Source: Chlorops oryzae
Lineage: Eukaryota > Arthropoda > Insecta > Diptera > Chloropidae
Direction of reading: 5' to 3'
Assembly (NCBI GenBank): GCA_020466095.1
Contig: CM035806.1
Location: forward strand, 114,163,080 to 114,227,079
Length of the DNA: 64,000 nucleotides
Shown here: positions 20,337 through 31,664 of the stretch, one piece after another
How the letters are laid out: every line of letters begins with the position of its first letter
Numbering within the stretch: position 1 is the stretch's first letter
Notes under the pieces: generated by a model
The model's database searches: none
Seen by the model: only the letters and a program-made list of their open reading frames with translations
Told to the model about the DNA's origin: nothing
Position numbers and translations under genes: made by a program

Positions 20337-21275
20337 CTACCATAAATTTTTTGATTTATTTCCACTAGACAAAGCACTGTGCGGCGTCGTAAACGCTTCG
20401 ATGGTTTTGCTGACGATGGGCCCACTCAAAAGCCATCCGATTAGAGAATATGGTGCAAGAAAACTGCCTCCGATATTTATTTCGACTCCAAAAGATAACG
20501 ATGTAGGCAGAACATAGGAGCCGATGGTCGTGTGAATTCGGTCAGGATTCATAAAATGCGTATCGGCGAGCTCAACCGATGAAATTTTGGTAGAATCCCG
20601 ATTGGAGTCCTTTTTGGCTGGAAGCCGGTTGGTCAGGTTTGGAAGTAAAACGGCGTCGATCTCATGCTTGCACGCGGAGCGTGGCGAGGCGCGAGTGAGC
20701 GTGCACTTCCTTTTCGCTACTGGAGTGCATATTTTTTGCGATGTTGGTAAATTTAACTGCTGCTGCAATTGCTCAGTAATAAATGTCCTTTGCGAGTCCT
20801 GATCCAAGAGTGAGATATGTGCGATGGCCGTGGGCAAAAGCACCTGATTTTGCCTGTCAAAGACGTGTGCGTGTGCCGGTGACGTGGGGGGGATGCTCAC
20901 GGAATTCGAAGTCTTGGGTTGCACAAAAATATGCGCCGGTTGGCTCGTCGACGACGGTCCCATCTCCGGGGGAGATGTCAATGGGGGTGAAGAAACTTGG
21001 CCATCCGGTGTTGCAGTAGCATTTGGCAAATGCAGCAAGGTATGATGTCGTTTTTGGCACTTCACGAAGCGAAAGTTACTATTGCACTTTGCCTTTAAAT
21101 GACCGGCCGAGAGACAGTTTATACATCGATTATGCTGCGAAACAGCTTGAACACGTTCGTCGACCGACATCTGAAGAAATTGATCACATTGACGCAGAGG
21201 ATGGTTGCCGCTACATAAAATACACTGTTCCGCACTTCGATCTAGAGTAAGCGACTCGTGTTTTGAAGAATCCAT
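20337..21275 (-). pseudogene. Pao/BEL-type gag and protease relic, copy B
   Basis: The predicted protein is the same as at 16936-17874, including the LDQDSQ active-site change. It confirms that both lesions predate the duplication. Confidence 0.82.
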
Positions 21276-22831
21276 TGGGTTGAAGGCTGGAGTTGGAGCT
21301 TTAAATTGTTTGACTTTGGAACGGCGCTCAAGAGCTTAACAGCGGCGTCTGATGACAGCATTAGTTTCTTCTCAGGACAGAGGCTCTTGATGTAAAGAAC
21401 ATGATTGCGTTGCGGAAGCATATCTTTTTGCCCAATGCATATTGCTGAGTTGTGCTCTGGCTAAAACTTGGAGTTGTTGACATTCGTTCAAAGCGATGCG
21501 AGCACGTGCGACGACTCCAACACTCCACTCACCTCTTTCACAAGCTACACTGAAAGCATTGTTGACGCGTTGCCAAGCGGTCTTGATGTCCTCCGCAACG
21601 ATCTCCAGCAGCGACTCCGACGAAGTCCCTGGATCACAGCCAGCCGCATAAAGACACAAACCCTTGAGATTATAGCTGGAAGTTGAAATTCCAATTGAAC
21701 GCCATGATGGTCGCAGAAAATTATATGCGTCTTATTCTCGTGGAATTGTATTGCGTCGACCACTGCCGATCGCAGCGCACTGGAAAATCAAGAATTCACC
21801 TTTCGCAATGGATGAAATTTGATCGACTTCGTAAGAGTCGAGGCAAATTTTCAGTCAATGCCTGTCGTAGCGCACTGCAAAGATAGACCTTTGCCTTCGC
21901 AACACACCGCAAGCCTCCTGCAACCCCAAATTCAATTAAAGAACTAAAACAACTAGAAACGTTTAAACACATAAAAAGAACTACAAGGATTAGACATAAC
22001 CAAAAAATTCAACAACAAAAATGACACACCTTTAAGGAATTGGGCTTCCAGGAAAATCCGAGCTGGTTTGTCAACACAACAAACATAGAGTTCCCATGGG
22101 AAATATGTTGGATGTTGTCTTTGGGGGAAAAATTTGCACTACCGGTCCACAGAAAGCACTTCAATCATATTAAAATTATAGCAGACGTAGAGCAATAGAT
22201 CCAAAACATTAAGGATGAAAATGAGAAAAACCTAGCGAGGAGTCAAATAACATATAGAATAGCTTCATACAAACGAAATTTGACAAAAACAAAACGGGAT
22301 AAGTTCATTTTAGCTGTTCACGAAGACACTCAAAGCTTTATAAAACAACATAAATCAGACATTGTAATTACCACTTCAGCCAAAGGCAACAAAAAAGTTA
22401 TTTTAATACGGATGGAATATCAAAGAAAAATGAAAAAATCCTAGAAGACAAATCAACATATAAATGCAGCAGAATAGATCCAACAGAAAAACTACAAAAA
22501 CGAAACAATGCTCTGGTGAACGATCTGTTTAAATCGAAACAAATTGACAACTACCAAAAACACAAACTATTTTGCTCAGCCGCAAATCCACCCAGACTAT
22601 ATGGACTTCCCAAAGTTCACAAAGCAAACATACCTTTGCGACCCCTTTCATCTTCCGTTGAGGTACCGTGCTACAACCTTGCCAAACATACTGGCCAAAT
22701 TCTCAACTGCTTGGTTTCCACAGAATACAACACAAAAAACTCAATAGAACTATGCGAAAAATTAAAAGCTATAAAAATTGATGAAGACGAAATACTTATC
22801 TCACTTGATGTAATCTCACTCTTCACAAATA

Positions 22832-24124
22832 AAAGGTTGGCTGATAAGTCCCCGGTCTGACACATAGATGGCGTCGCTAGTATTAAATGCATATTATTTT
22901 TATATAGTGGCAACTTTCAAATGATTCGTGTCAAAATTTGACGTCTGTAAGTCAATTAGTTTGTGAGATAGAGCGTCTTTTGTGAAGCAACTTTTGTTAT
23001 TGTGAAAAAAATGGAAAAAAAGGAATTTCGTGTTTTGATAAAATACTGTTTTCTGAAGGGAAAAAATACAGTGGAAGCAAAAACTTGGCTTGATAATGAG
23101 TTTCCGGACTCTGCCCCAAGAAAATCAACAATAATTGATTGGTATGCAAAATTCAAGCGTGGTGAAATGAGCACGGAGGACGGTGAACGCAGTGGACGCC
23201 CGAAAGAGGTGGTTACCGACGAAAACATCAAAAAAATTCACAAAATGATTTTGAATGACCGTAAAATGAAGTTGATCGAGATAGCAGAGGCCTTAAAGAT
23301 ATCAAAGGAACGTGTTGGTCGTATCATTCATCAATATTTGGATATGAAAAAGCTCTGTGCAAAATGGGTGCCGCGCGAGCTCACATTTGACCAAAAACAA
23401 CAACGTGTTGATGATTCTGAGCGGTGTTTGCAGCTGTTAACTCGCAATACACCCGAGTTTTTGCTTCGATATGTGACAATGGATGAAACATGGCTCTATC
23501 ACTACACTCCTGAGTCCAATCGACAGTCGGCTGAGTGGACAGCGATCGGTGAACCGTCTCCGAAGCGTGGAAAGACTCAAAAGTCCGCTGGCAAAGTAAT
23601 GGCCTCTGTTTTTTGGGATGGGCATGGAATAATTTTTATCGATTATCTTGAGAAGGGAAAAACCATCAACAGTGACTATTATATGTCGTTATTGGAGCGT
23701 TTGAAGGTTGAAATCGCGGCAAAACGGCCCCATATGAAGAAGAAAAAAGTGTTGTTCCACCAAGACAACGCACCGTGCCACAAGTCATTGAGAACGATGG
23801 CCAAAATTCATGAATTAGGCTTCGAATTGCTTCCCCACCCACCGCATTCTCCAGATCTGGCCCCCAGCGACTTTTTCTTGTTCTCAGACCTCAAAAGGAT
23901 GCTCGCAGGGAAAAAATTTGGCTGCAATGAAGAGGTGATGGCCGAAACTGAGACCTATTTTGAGGCAAAACCGAAGGAGTACTACCAAAATGGTATCAAA
24001 AAATTGGAAGGTCGTTATAATCGTTGTATCGCTCTTGAAGGGAACTATGTTGAATAATAAAAACGAATTTTGACAAAAAAATGTGTTTTTCTTTGTTAGA
24101 CCGGGGACTTATCAGCCAACCTGT
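22832..24124 (+). mobile_element. intact Himar1-like mariner
   Basis: 1293 bp with TA on both sides (22830-22831 and 24125-24126). The ends match the Himar1 terminal repeat GGTTGGCTGATAAGTCCCCG. The right end is canonical, while the left has A instead of C at position 2. It contains an uninterrupted transposase. It lies within the Penelope-like RT, between residues equivalent to SLF and the following helix, so it is younger than that element. Confidence 0.96.
23011..24057 (+). CDS. mariner transposase, irritans subfamily (Himar1-like), intact
   Basis: ATG at 23011 (MEKKEFRVL) gives 348 residues, the length of Himar1; an in-frame GTG 9 bp upstream is not needed. The N-terminal half has two helix-turn-helix regions that bind the inverted repeats (TIIDWYAKFKRG, then ALKISKERVGRII) and the WVPREL linker. 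The catalytic D,D34D triad is at Asp158 (TMDETW), Asp252 (FHQDNAPCH) and Asp287 (LAPSDFF). No stop or frameshift. From memory of the family it differs from Himar1 at only a modest number of positions. The enzyme cuts and pastes the element into TA sites in the nucleus. Whether this copy is active cannot be told from sequence alone. Confidence 0.95.
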   Translation: MEKKEFRVLIKYCFLKGKNTVEAKTWLDNEFPDSAPRKSTIIDWYAKFKRGEMSTEDGERSGRPKEVVTDENIKKIHKMILNDRKMKLIEIAEALKISKERVGRIIHQYLDMKKLCAKWVPRELTFDQKQQRVDDSERCLQLLTRNTPEFLLRYVTMDETWLYHYTPESNRQSAEWTAIGEPSPKRGKTQKSAGKVMASVFWDGHGIIFIDYLEKGKTINSDYYMSLLERLKVEIAAKRPHMKKKKVLFHQDNAPCHKSLRTMAKIHELGFELLPHPPHSPDLAPSDFFLFSDLKRMLAGKKFGCNEEVMAETETYFEAKPKEYYQNGIKKLEGRYNRCIALEGNYVE

Positions 24125-25533
24125 TATTTCGACTCACCTAGCGATTAAAATTATAATGAACAATTGCGAAAAAATTGAAAAAGTAACGAAAATAAAAAGA
24201 CATAAGTTTCATGAAATTCAGGATTTTTGCTTAAAGGGGAACAACTACTTCAAATTCGACGATAAAATTTATCAGCAAATATTTGGTATGCCTATGAGGA
24301 ACTCATTATCACCGACAATAGCGAACATAATTATGGACAATCTTTTTGAAAAATCCCAAAAGACTCTGATGGAAGAAAATAATATTCAGATAAAATATAT
24401 AACAAAATACGTTGATGACGTACTTGCTGTAGTGAATAAAAATGACGCAGATATAATCCTAGAGACATTTAACCGCTATCATCCAAAACTTCAATTTATC
24501 ATGGAAAGGGAAGAAAATAAGAAAATAGCCTTTTTGGATACGGAAATCCATAGAGGCCAAAATGACTTACATATGGATTGGTTTTCCAAACCAAATTGCA
24601 TCTGGACGTCTAATTAATTACTTTTCAACTCAACCAAATTCACAAAAAATTAACACCGTCAAAAACCTAATAAATAAAGCAATGATCATAAGTGATAACA
24701 AATTTAGGGGAAAAAACAAGAAGAAAATATCAGATATCCTCAACAGCAACAACTATCCAAACCAGATGATAAAACAGCTATTCCTACAAAATAAAAACAA
24801 GAATCTCAACAGAAAAGAAACGAACGAAAATAAAAACAAAAAGTTTTTTAAAATCCCATATATTCCAAAGCTGACGGACAACAAAAACTTGAGCGATTTG
24901 TTACCAACGGAAAACTTAGCTTTCGCACACAGAGCTAACAACACACTTAACCGAATATACACATATACCAAATCAAAAATTGACCGCCTAAATAGGAACA
25001 ATGTCGTTTACAAAATCAGCTGTAACGGTGGGGTCGACGATCGATGCAACAACATTTACATTGGCACAACAAAGAGAGCGCTAAACATCAGATTAGGAGA
25101 GCACAAGGCGGACATTAGAACAGGCAAGACGACAACTGCACTAGCACAGCACATGAAGGAGAGACAACACACAGCGGACTTCGAGAACATCAGAATATTA
25201 GACATAGAAAGAAATGAAAACACAAGATTGACTTTAGAGAGCCTTAGGATAACAGAAACCATAAGAACAACAATGAACAACCAAGAAGTTTAGTTTATAA
25301 GAAAATTACAAGCACAGTGGAGGTGCGATACGTGTTTAGTGTTTTTTAAAAATTTGTGTTTTTAGCGCCAAAAGTTTTCTGTATATTTTTTCGTTTTTTG
25401 TCGTTGTTTTTAAAAATAAGTTAATGTCTGTTTACATGGGAAGTTTTTTAAGGTGAATTTTTTGTGTTCTTACAGTGAATGTATAAAAATGTTAATTATA
25501 TGTTGTTTTAAGCAAAAATTGTTTAAAATAAAT

Positions 25534-25574
25534 ACCCCTGAAGATGGCGAAATAAAACCGCCGAAACGTCGGGT
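25534..25574 (+). ncRNA. candidate minimal type I hammerhead ribozyme of the Penelope-like element
   Basis: Stem I is ACCC (25534-25537) with GGGT (25571-25574). The core is CTGAAGA (25538-25544), then one extra U. Stem II is GGCG (25546-25549) with CGCC (25559-25562), around a 9-nt loop. GAA then leads into a two-pair, self-complementary stem III ACGT (25566-25569), and the predicted cleavage is after C25570 (GUC). Hammerheads with a very short stem III are known in the terminal repeats of Penelope-like elements, which fits its place 240 bp after the GIY-YIG stop. The extra U between the core and stem II departs from the textbook consensus and lowers confidence slightly. Confidence 0.72.
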
Positions 25575-26769
25575 GAAGAAAAATGAATTGAAAACACTTT
25601 TTTCAATTGCATTAAAAGAGTATCTAGACCAGAGAACTGTATGCGGTGTTTCAATAAACAATCATACTCAATCAACGCACAAAAAGCAAGTCACTTTCGC
25701 TCAAACGATCAAACATGCCTCAATGCTTATTATGTTCATTCATTTTTACGCAAAGCATAATAATGGTTGCATTTCTACTTTGCTAAGACGCAACTCAAAA
25801 GCTAAGTTCAAACATTCAACAATACAAATATGCAAAAGGCAAGAAATGAATGAGTGTACATTTTTGCATGCTCTACTGAGCGAAAGGAAACTCTTTTTCT
25901 ATAATTTTTTCCATTTATTTTAAACTTGACAAAAAAAAACGAATGAAATATATTCTGTATATGTAAATATATAGCAAAAAATGTTTTTATATTTCAAAAA
26001 AAAAAAAAAAAAAAAAAAAGTGTTCCATCACAACGAATAACAAAAATAAAATATATTCTTTATAACAAAACTTCATAAAATTGATCACATTTTAGTTTTC
26101 AATATATCTATAGTACGAATGCAAAAAAATTAAACTATCTAAGGATTTTGGCCCAAGTCTGTTCCTGTGAACTAAAACAAAAGACGTCCTCGTATATATG
26201 TATGTACCTACAACTTATAATCATACTCGTGTGATTGTTGTCACGAGCTCTTTGCTTCTAGGAAAGCAAAAACATTTAGAATGTTTTTGCTCTTTGTTTT
26301 TGAGTTGCAATCAAACTGACCACCGCAAAAAACGGACTAGTGTCCGAACGAGCTTTGAACATTCACAATCTGAACATTTTATTGACACTTGAAAGGATCG
26401 GTTCGAATGCGGTGTGTGCGAGTTTGAGCAACACTTCGTTTGAGTGTCATAATCGATTTTGCATGAAAACTTTCAATCAAGCACAAAGCAAGAAAAATGT
26501 GATCGTTGCAGCTCTCTGATCTAGACCAAAGAAGCCTATTCAAAAACAAATATTAAAACTATCTTGGTCGTAAATATACACAATAAAAATCAAATCGTTT
26601 CAATAGAACACAATAAAATCACACAAATAAAAATAGTCACGCTCAAAATTTATTTGTTCGTAAAAATCTCCATAAAGGATTTCGAGTTTCAATCACAACA
26701 GTTGCATGCACAGAATATCAGCGGAGCGCCAGCATCACAGCATATGTGGATGTGGTGTTATAACTTATA
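25575..26769. other. non-coding DNA, possible end of the Penelope-like terminal repeat then unassigned
   Basis: The longest frame overlaps the ribozyme and has no recognisable domain. A poly(A) run is at about 25998-26019. A small inverted repeat around AAAAACATTTAGAATGTTTTT is at about 26268-26290. Nothing else identified. Confidence 0.4.
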
Positions 26770-27311
26770 AGAGGCCGTTTCCACTATAGCCGCATCTTGC
26801 TTTCGCATCTTCAAGATGCGATTTTTTGAGATTGGTGTTTCCACTTGGCATTTCGCATCTTGCATCTTTCAAATCAGCTGATTTTTGTTTACAATTGATA
26901 TATTTACTATTGATGCCACGAATATTCGGCCACTATTCGGACGAATATTTTAACTATTATACAGAAATAAGTTATTTAAAAAATCAGTAGTAACTACAAA
27001 TTAAATTTTTCTCATAATAATGTACATATATGTATATCTCATAATAAAGTTACATTTTTTCTTGATTTCCCGCCATTTGTGCTGCTGAAAATTCCTGAAA
27101 TGCTGGTCATTCACATATGTTTCACTAGACATGTGCAGTTAAAATCGATAGATAATCGGAAAAAATCGCATTTTCTTCGCATCTTTTAAAGATGCACAGA
27201 AGATGCGGTTCAGGATACAACAACAATTGCATGTAAATTCACACCGCATCTTTCCGCATCTTGCCAAAATGCTGAAAGATGCTAGATGCGGTTATAGTGG
27301 AAACAGCCTCT
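26770..27311. mobile_element. 542-bp MITE with AGAGGCYGTTTCCACTATA ends
   Basis: Inverted ends AGAGGCCGTTTCCACTATAG and the complement of AGAGGCTGTTTCCACTATAA, flanked by TA (26768-26769 and 27312-27313). The GCATCTT hexamer block repeats many times near both ends, a typical subterminal transposase-binding pattern. Non-coding. Superfamily not assigned. Confidence 0.85.
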
Positions 27312-27313
27312 TA

Positions 27314-27640
27314 GTCCAGCAGTTACAGTCCAGCAAAGCACCGAAGCCAACATACAACACGCTTTGCTCTAATTGCTCTAGTCTCGCTAGCTCGAGAATA
27401 CTCGATCGATATTTGCTCGATGTTCGATGTTCGGTGTGCGTTCGCTGCCGCTAAAAGTGATTGTCAGCAGATTTCATCACACGATGGCGAAACTGACCTA
27501 CGCACTAAATATGTCGTATGTCAGCCTCTCTACAATTGTTCATACATATATACACCCGCATGAACACCAAGGGCGCTTGATATATGGAGCAAAGAAAGAA
27601 AACCGATTCGCAAAGACTTTCAGATAACCGATAAAGAAAA
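27314..27640. other. unassigned non-coding DNA
   Basis: Short frames only, no motif recognised. On its right it meets decayed LINE coding sequence on the minus strand. Confidence 0.35.
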
Positions 27641-27649
27641 GGCAATTCA

Positions 27650-28692
27650 TTGGCCGGCCGACTCCCTCTCTTCGTTCTCAACTGAAGGGAATATTTTCCT
27701 TTAGCCTGTGGTGATAATTTTGAGATGTAGACCCTGCACTCATGATTTCTCGCTCTTGAAAGGGCCCTTTTTAATTCGTTTGTTGCAGCTTTATATCGGA
27801 GCCTCGCAACAGCGGCTCTGTATTACTGCCACTCCCGCCTGAGGCTATGTTTTTCTAAGACGAGCCTCTCTATGTCATGATTACTATTAGGGAAATTCTT
27901 ATTATAGTTTTTAGGACTATGACTGCTTCGCCGCTGCCGTTTAAATTGATTTCAATACAGTATTAGCATCATCAATGTGGTCACACAGTCAATGGTGTAA
28001 TTGGTATGAATGTGAGTAGCAACATATTTTTTATATTTTAGTCAGTTCGTGTTGTTGGAAGTAAGTCCTACAGGTGATTCAACAAAAATTGGTTTTTCTG
28101 ATAGATTGAAGAAGACAGGTGAGTGGTCGAAGGAGAGATCGAAGACTGTTTCGACTATAAATCGTGATCTTTCCACTCCTTTCACAATAGTAAAATCAAT
28201 GAGATCTGAAATTTTTGTTTGATCAGAGTGCCAGTATGTTGGCTATCACGGTGATAGATAGTCTAGCCTAACCACGCTGTGTGTAAGAGTATGAAACACT
28301 TGTCTTCCTTTTGGACTTATAAGTCGAAACCCCCAGTGCGTATGTTTAGCATTGATTAGAATTTGCTTCCTAGAGTATCGAAGAAATCCTTTACTGTAGT
28401 TCTGTGACCAAGAAGCTATTGAGATGTCGCCATTAGGAAATTTGAGGCATATGACTCAAGTGAAAAGTGTTTAATCCTGCATCGAACTAGAATCGCTGTT
28501 CCACCATGCGCTTTTCCATGAAGGTGGTTTGTTTGGTAGAATCGATATCCCGGTATGGAAAAAATGTTTTTATCAGTTAAGTGTGTCTCTGACAGAAGCA
28601 TGACATCGATAGGATTACTTGAGAGAAAATAAGTTAATTCCGTTTTGTGTTCGGGAAAGCCGTTTGCATTCCATGAACATATGGTTGGTGTG
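27650..28692 (-). pseudogene. jockey-clade LINE ORF2, endonuclease part, truncated
   Basis: Directly downstream of the ORF1 stop the minus strand reads SWNANGF and then LLSETHLTDKN and GGTAILVR, the N-terminal apurinic-type endonuclease motifs of LINE ORF2. The frame then decays with several stops. It picks up again near 27950-27680 with IERLVLEKHSLRREWQ and ATNELKRALSRA, the linker between endonuclease and RT in jockey-like elements. The RT itself is absent, so the element is 3'-deleted. In a live copy this protein nicks target DNA and primes reverse transcription; here it is dead. Confidence 0.8.
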
Positions 28693-29230
28693 TTAATTTT
28701 TTAGAAATGCTAGCTCTTGAAGTGTGTTCTGCATAGATGTCATGGTCATGAATTTTGTCAAACTGAAAATCATGTTTTCTAAAATATTGCTATGGGACTG
28801 ATATGGAATTTGAGTGTTGGTTGTACCTATCTTTAGAGCACTAGCATAGGACACACCTGGCTTAGCTGATGAATTTTCATTTGCTTTTTTGTTAGCAGGA
28901 GCCTCAAGAAAGACAATTTAATATTGTGGATTACATGCAGTTTGCTTTTCCTGCAGTAAACGGCTTTTTAGTTTCTTATAAATAGGACAGCCTCTGTAAT
29001 TTGCGGTGTGGTCACCTCTGCAATTGCTACACTTCTTTATATTTTCCTCGTTGCTACCTCTAAAGATACAGTTGGAAGAATTATGGAATTCTCCACAAAG
29101 CACACAGACCACACGTAGGGTGCAATAAGACTTTGCATGTCCATACTCCTGGCAGTTAGTACATTGAACTGGTCCACTTCGCTTAAGAGGCTCCTCAGCA
29201 ACAATTGTACGGTGTAAAAGGTACCGCAGG
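28693..29230 (-). pseudogene. jockey-clade LINE ORF1, zinc-knuckle part
   Basis: Minus strand, ending at the stop 28693-28695. It contains CTNCQEYGHAKSYC, CVLCGEFHNSSNC and CSNCRGDHTANYRGC, the run of CCHC knuckles of jockey ORF1, an RNA-binding Gag-like protein. One in-frame TAA follows CNPQY at 28918. The N-terminal part of the same protein lies at 31413-31664. About 2.2 kb of other DNA separates them, and a few codons are lost at the junction. Confidence 0.85.
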
Positions 29231-31412
29231 ATATATATTAAATGCGTTTTATTAGAACGAAGTTCTTTATGAAACGATAGCGACAGGGGACCTAGTCGAG
29301 AAAAAGTGAAAAACCGCTATAAAATCCGCGTTACCTAAATTGAAGTTCGCAAAAAAGGGTATAATAACCTTTGCAAAATGAAAGAAATATACATATATTT
29401 ACGTAAAATGACTTGCTGATGCGGCCGAGATATTATACTTTTTTAGGCGACACTTATTTCCGACGATATCCCGAAAAAACAATTAATTATTAAATTCAGA
29501 AACTACACAGACACATACAAGCATAAATGCATTCAAACAAAACAAAACAATTTGTGGTGCTGCCAGACTGAACGTTTTCAGAATAACTCCGATTAGTAGG
29601 TTTTTGCAAATATATAAGGGCATTTTAGGTAGCTTATAATTTTTTTGCGCTATCAAAGTATACGTCAATTCGTACATAATTAAAACATATTTAAAATCAT
29701 CGTCTGTACTCCGGGGGCTGCGGATGTAATATCGGTGTGAAAAATATCGATACTTTAAAACATCTTTATGTATGAAAATTCGCATTTTCGAGACTATCTC
29801 ATTTGCGATGGAAAACCCTTTACACGTATGCTTTTTCAGTTCCAGTATATTCTGCTTATCTAACTTAGCACTTTGAGGGCTCAACGCTGTTAAAGTAAAT
29901 TGATAGGAAGTAACGAACTCACTACTTTGAAGAAAGGAAATCAGAGTTGAAATTTCGATGACAGGTTGACAGAAATATAGCAAATGTGTGACTTAAATGC
30001 AACCCTGTGAGTCCGATTACTTGTAATAAGCGTATGCGTTCAAGTAGCGAAAGTAAGTCAAAGTACTTATTTGTTTTTATACCCAGCGTAAGCAACGTAT
30101 ATTAGGGTATCTTGTAACAGCCAGAATAACGCTCCGTAGATATAGACATATATATATATATATATTCTTGATAAGGATCAAAAGTTCGATTTAGACATGT
30201 CCGTCTGTCCGTCCGTCCGTGTCCGGATCTCCTCCGAAACGGCTGGGCCAATCAAGTCGAAATGTGGCACACAGGTATATCGGGGTCCGAGTATGATCTT
30301 TACTAAAAATGGAAGACATCCGCTCACTGCCACGCCCACAAATGAATTTAATGTGTCTTCAGTAAAATGCTTGTAACTTGCGAAACACTCAACACATTTC
30401 ATTGATATTTGGTGTACTGTTAAACTACAAAAAGGGACATATCCTGGAAAAAAATGGACGCCGCCCTCCGTGAGCCACGCCCACAAATAAGGGCTTATCG
30501 TAACTTGTGAAGTAAAAGGCGTAAAAGCTTCAAATTCGCAACATAGGTTGACAAAGACGAATGAAAGGTGTAGGAAAAAATGTTATGAGGCCCGCCAACT
30601 GCCACGCCCACAAATGGAGATTTTTCGTAACTTCCGAAGTAAAAAGCGTAGAAGCTTCAAATTCGCAACATAGGTTGACCAAGGCGAAGGAAAGGTGTAG
30701 GAAAAAATTTTATGTGGCTCGCCCACTGCCACGCCCACAAATGAAGATTTTTCGTAACTTCCGAGGTTAAAGGCGTAGAAGCTTCAAAATCGCAACATAG
30801 GTTGAAAAAGGCAAATGAAAGGTGTAGGAACAAAAATTTATGTAGCCCGCTCACTGCCACGCCCACAAATGGAGAATTTTCGTAACTTCCGAAGTAAAAG
30901 GCGTAGAAGTTTCAAATTCCCAACATTGGTTCACCAAGGCGAATGAAAGGTGTAGGGAAATAATTTATGTGGCCCTCCCACTGCCACGCCCATAAATAGA
31001 GAAGCAAAACATAGTGCGCTCATAACGTCGGGACGCTGGGTATTTCAAAGTCTTACTTGTTTGTTAATAAAATTAATATTTGGACGGCGTACTTTTAAGA
31101 ATTCAAGTGTTGTTAAAGACATTCTGATATGTTACTCAAAAATACAGCAAAAAATTTCGGGTAGGTGCGTTTTTCGCGTAAGTGCATAAAATTGTCTGGA
31201 AAATAATTGAATGCAGCTAAGCAGAATATACTGTATCGCATTTTCGCTTGCTAAAAACAGTTGAAAACAACAAACAGCCGTCTTGTATACATATATTTTT
31301 CGATTAATAAAAACAATTGAGTTTTGCGAAAAACCTTGCTGCGAATTATATTTACTAACATTTATAAATACCATAATGAACTTCGTTCTTATCTGGTGTC
31401 CTATGACACAAC
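29231..31412. other. 2.2 kb insertion in LINE ORF1, partly unassigned
   Basis: It is bounded by the broken LINE ORF1 on both sides. It contains a mini-me-like repeat at 30075-31060 and an otherwise unrecognised left half. A 166-codon minus frame (29483-29983) with hydrophobic stretches has no domain that I know and is probably fortuitous. AGAACGAAGTTC-type blocks occur inverted near both ends (about 29250 and 31380), a weak hint of an inverted-repeat transposon. No target duplication found. Confidence 0.4.
30075..31060 (+). repeat. mini-me-like repeat, copy 6
   Basis: Forward copy: TTTTATACCCAGCGTAAGC, a longer (TA)n tract, ATTCTTGATAAGGATCAAAAG, a short (GTCY)n tract at about 30199-30220, several CCACGCCCACAAAT monomers, and the TCTTACTTGT end. 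The GTCY tract is much shorter than in copies 1 and 5, showing expansion or contraction between copies. Confidence 0.82.
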
Positions 31413-31664
31413 TCAACTTGTTTTTTCCAATTTTAAGGTGTCCGCAACAAGTTCAACTTTGATCATTGGCTGAGGAACCTTTTTCCTATTACATATGTTA
31501 ATAATAGATTTCGCTGGGAATCCATTATCTTTAAGCGCTTGCTTTATATTAGATATTAGAATATCTGATTCCAGTCCCTTTATTACAGCGGACAGACCTT
31601 TGCCACTTTTTAGCGGGAAAGTGTAGTAGCTCTTTTTCTTTTCATCGAAGTGCTTTGTAACAAG
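31413..31664 (-). pseudogene. jockey-clade LINE ORF1, N-terminal PRE_C2HC part
   Basis: The minus frame reads KGLSAVIKGLE, LISNIKQALKDNGF and VPQPMIKVELV, the PRE_C2HC domain that precedes the zinc knuckles in jockey ORF1. It continues the ORF1 fragment at 28693-29230. The right end is cut by the gypsy LTR that begins at 31665, so the LTR element inserted into this LINE. Confidence 0.82.

Larger units (their letters stand above)
19010..22408. repeat. 3.4 kb direct tandem duplication, copy B
   Basis: Second copy of 15608-19007. On its right it continues without a break into the Penelope-like RT, so copy B holds the original right-hand junction. The original left-hand junction is at copy A. 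Confidence 0.9.
21926..25293 (+). pseudogene. Penelope-like element RT plus GIY-YIG endonuclease, frameshifted and interrupted
   Basis: The order is an N-terminal region (21926-22408, one in-frame TAG), a frameshift near 22435, then RT fingers with RLYGLPKVHK and DEILISLDVISLF up to 22831, and the mariner insertion 22832-24124. RT resumes with FGMPMRNSLSPTIAN and TKYVDDVLAVV (YVDD active site), AFLDTEIHR, and a frameshift near 24600. The C-terminal part (to stop 25291-25293) has VVYKISC and NIYIGTTKRALNIRLGEHK, a GIY-YIG nuclease core. This RT/GIY-YIG layout is characteristic of endonuclease-bearing Penelope-like elements, which prime from nicked DNA. At least two frameshifts and the mariner make it inactive. 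A candidate hammerhead ribozyme follows at 25534. Confidence 0.88.

Noticed and set aside
23437..23625. Antisense ORFs inside the Himar1-like transposase
   Set aside because: Shadows of the intact sense gene.
25453..25923. 156-codon plus-strand ORF
   Set aside because: It overlaps the ribozyme and the AT-rich tail of the Penelope-like element, with no domain and low-complexity composition.
29483..29983. 166-codon minus-strand ORF
   Set aside because: Hydrophobic, biased composition, no recognised motif, within an unassigned insertion; kept only as a note in that feature.
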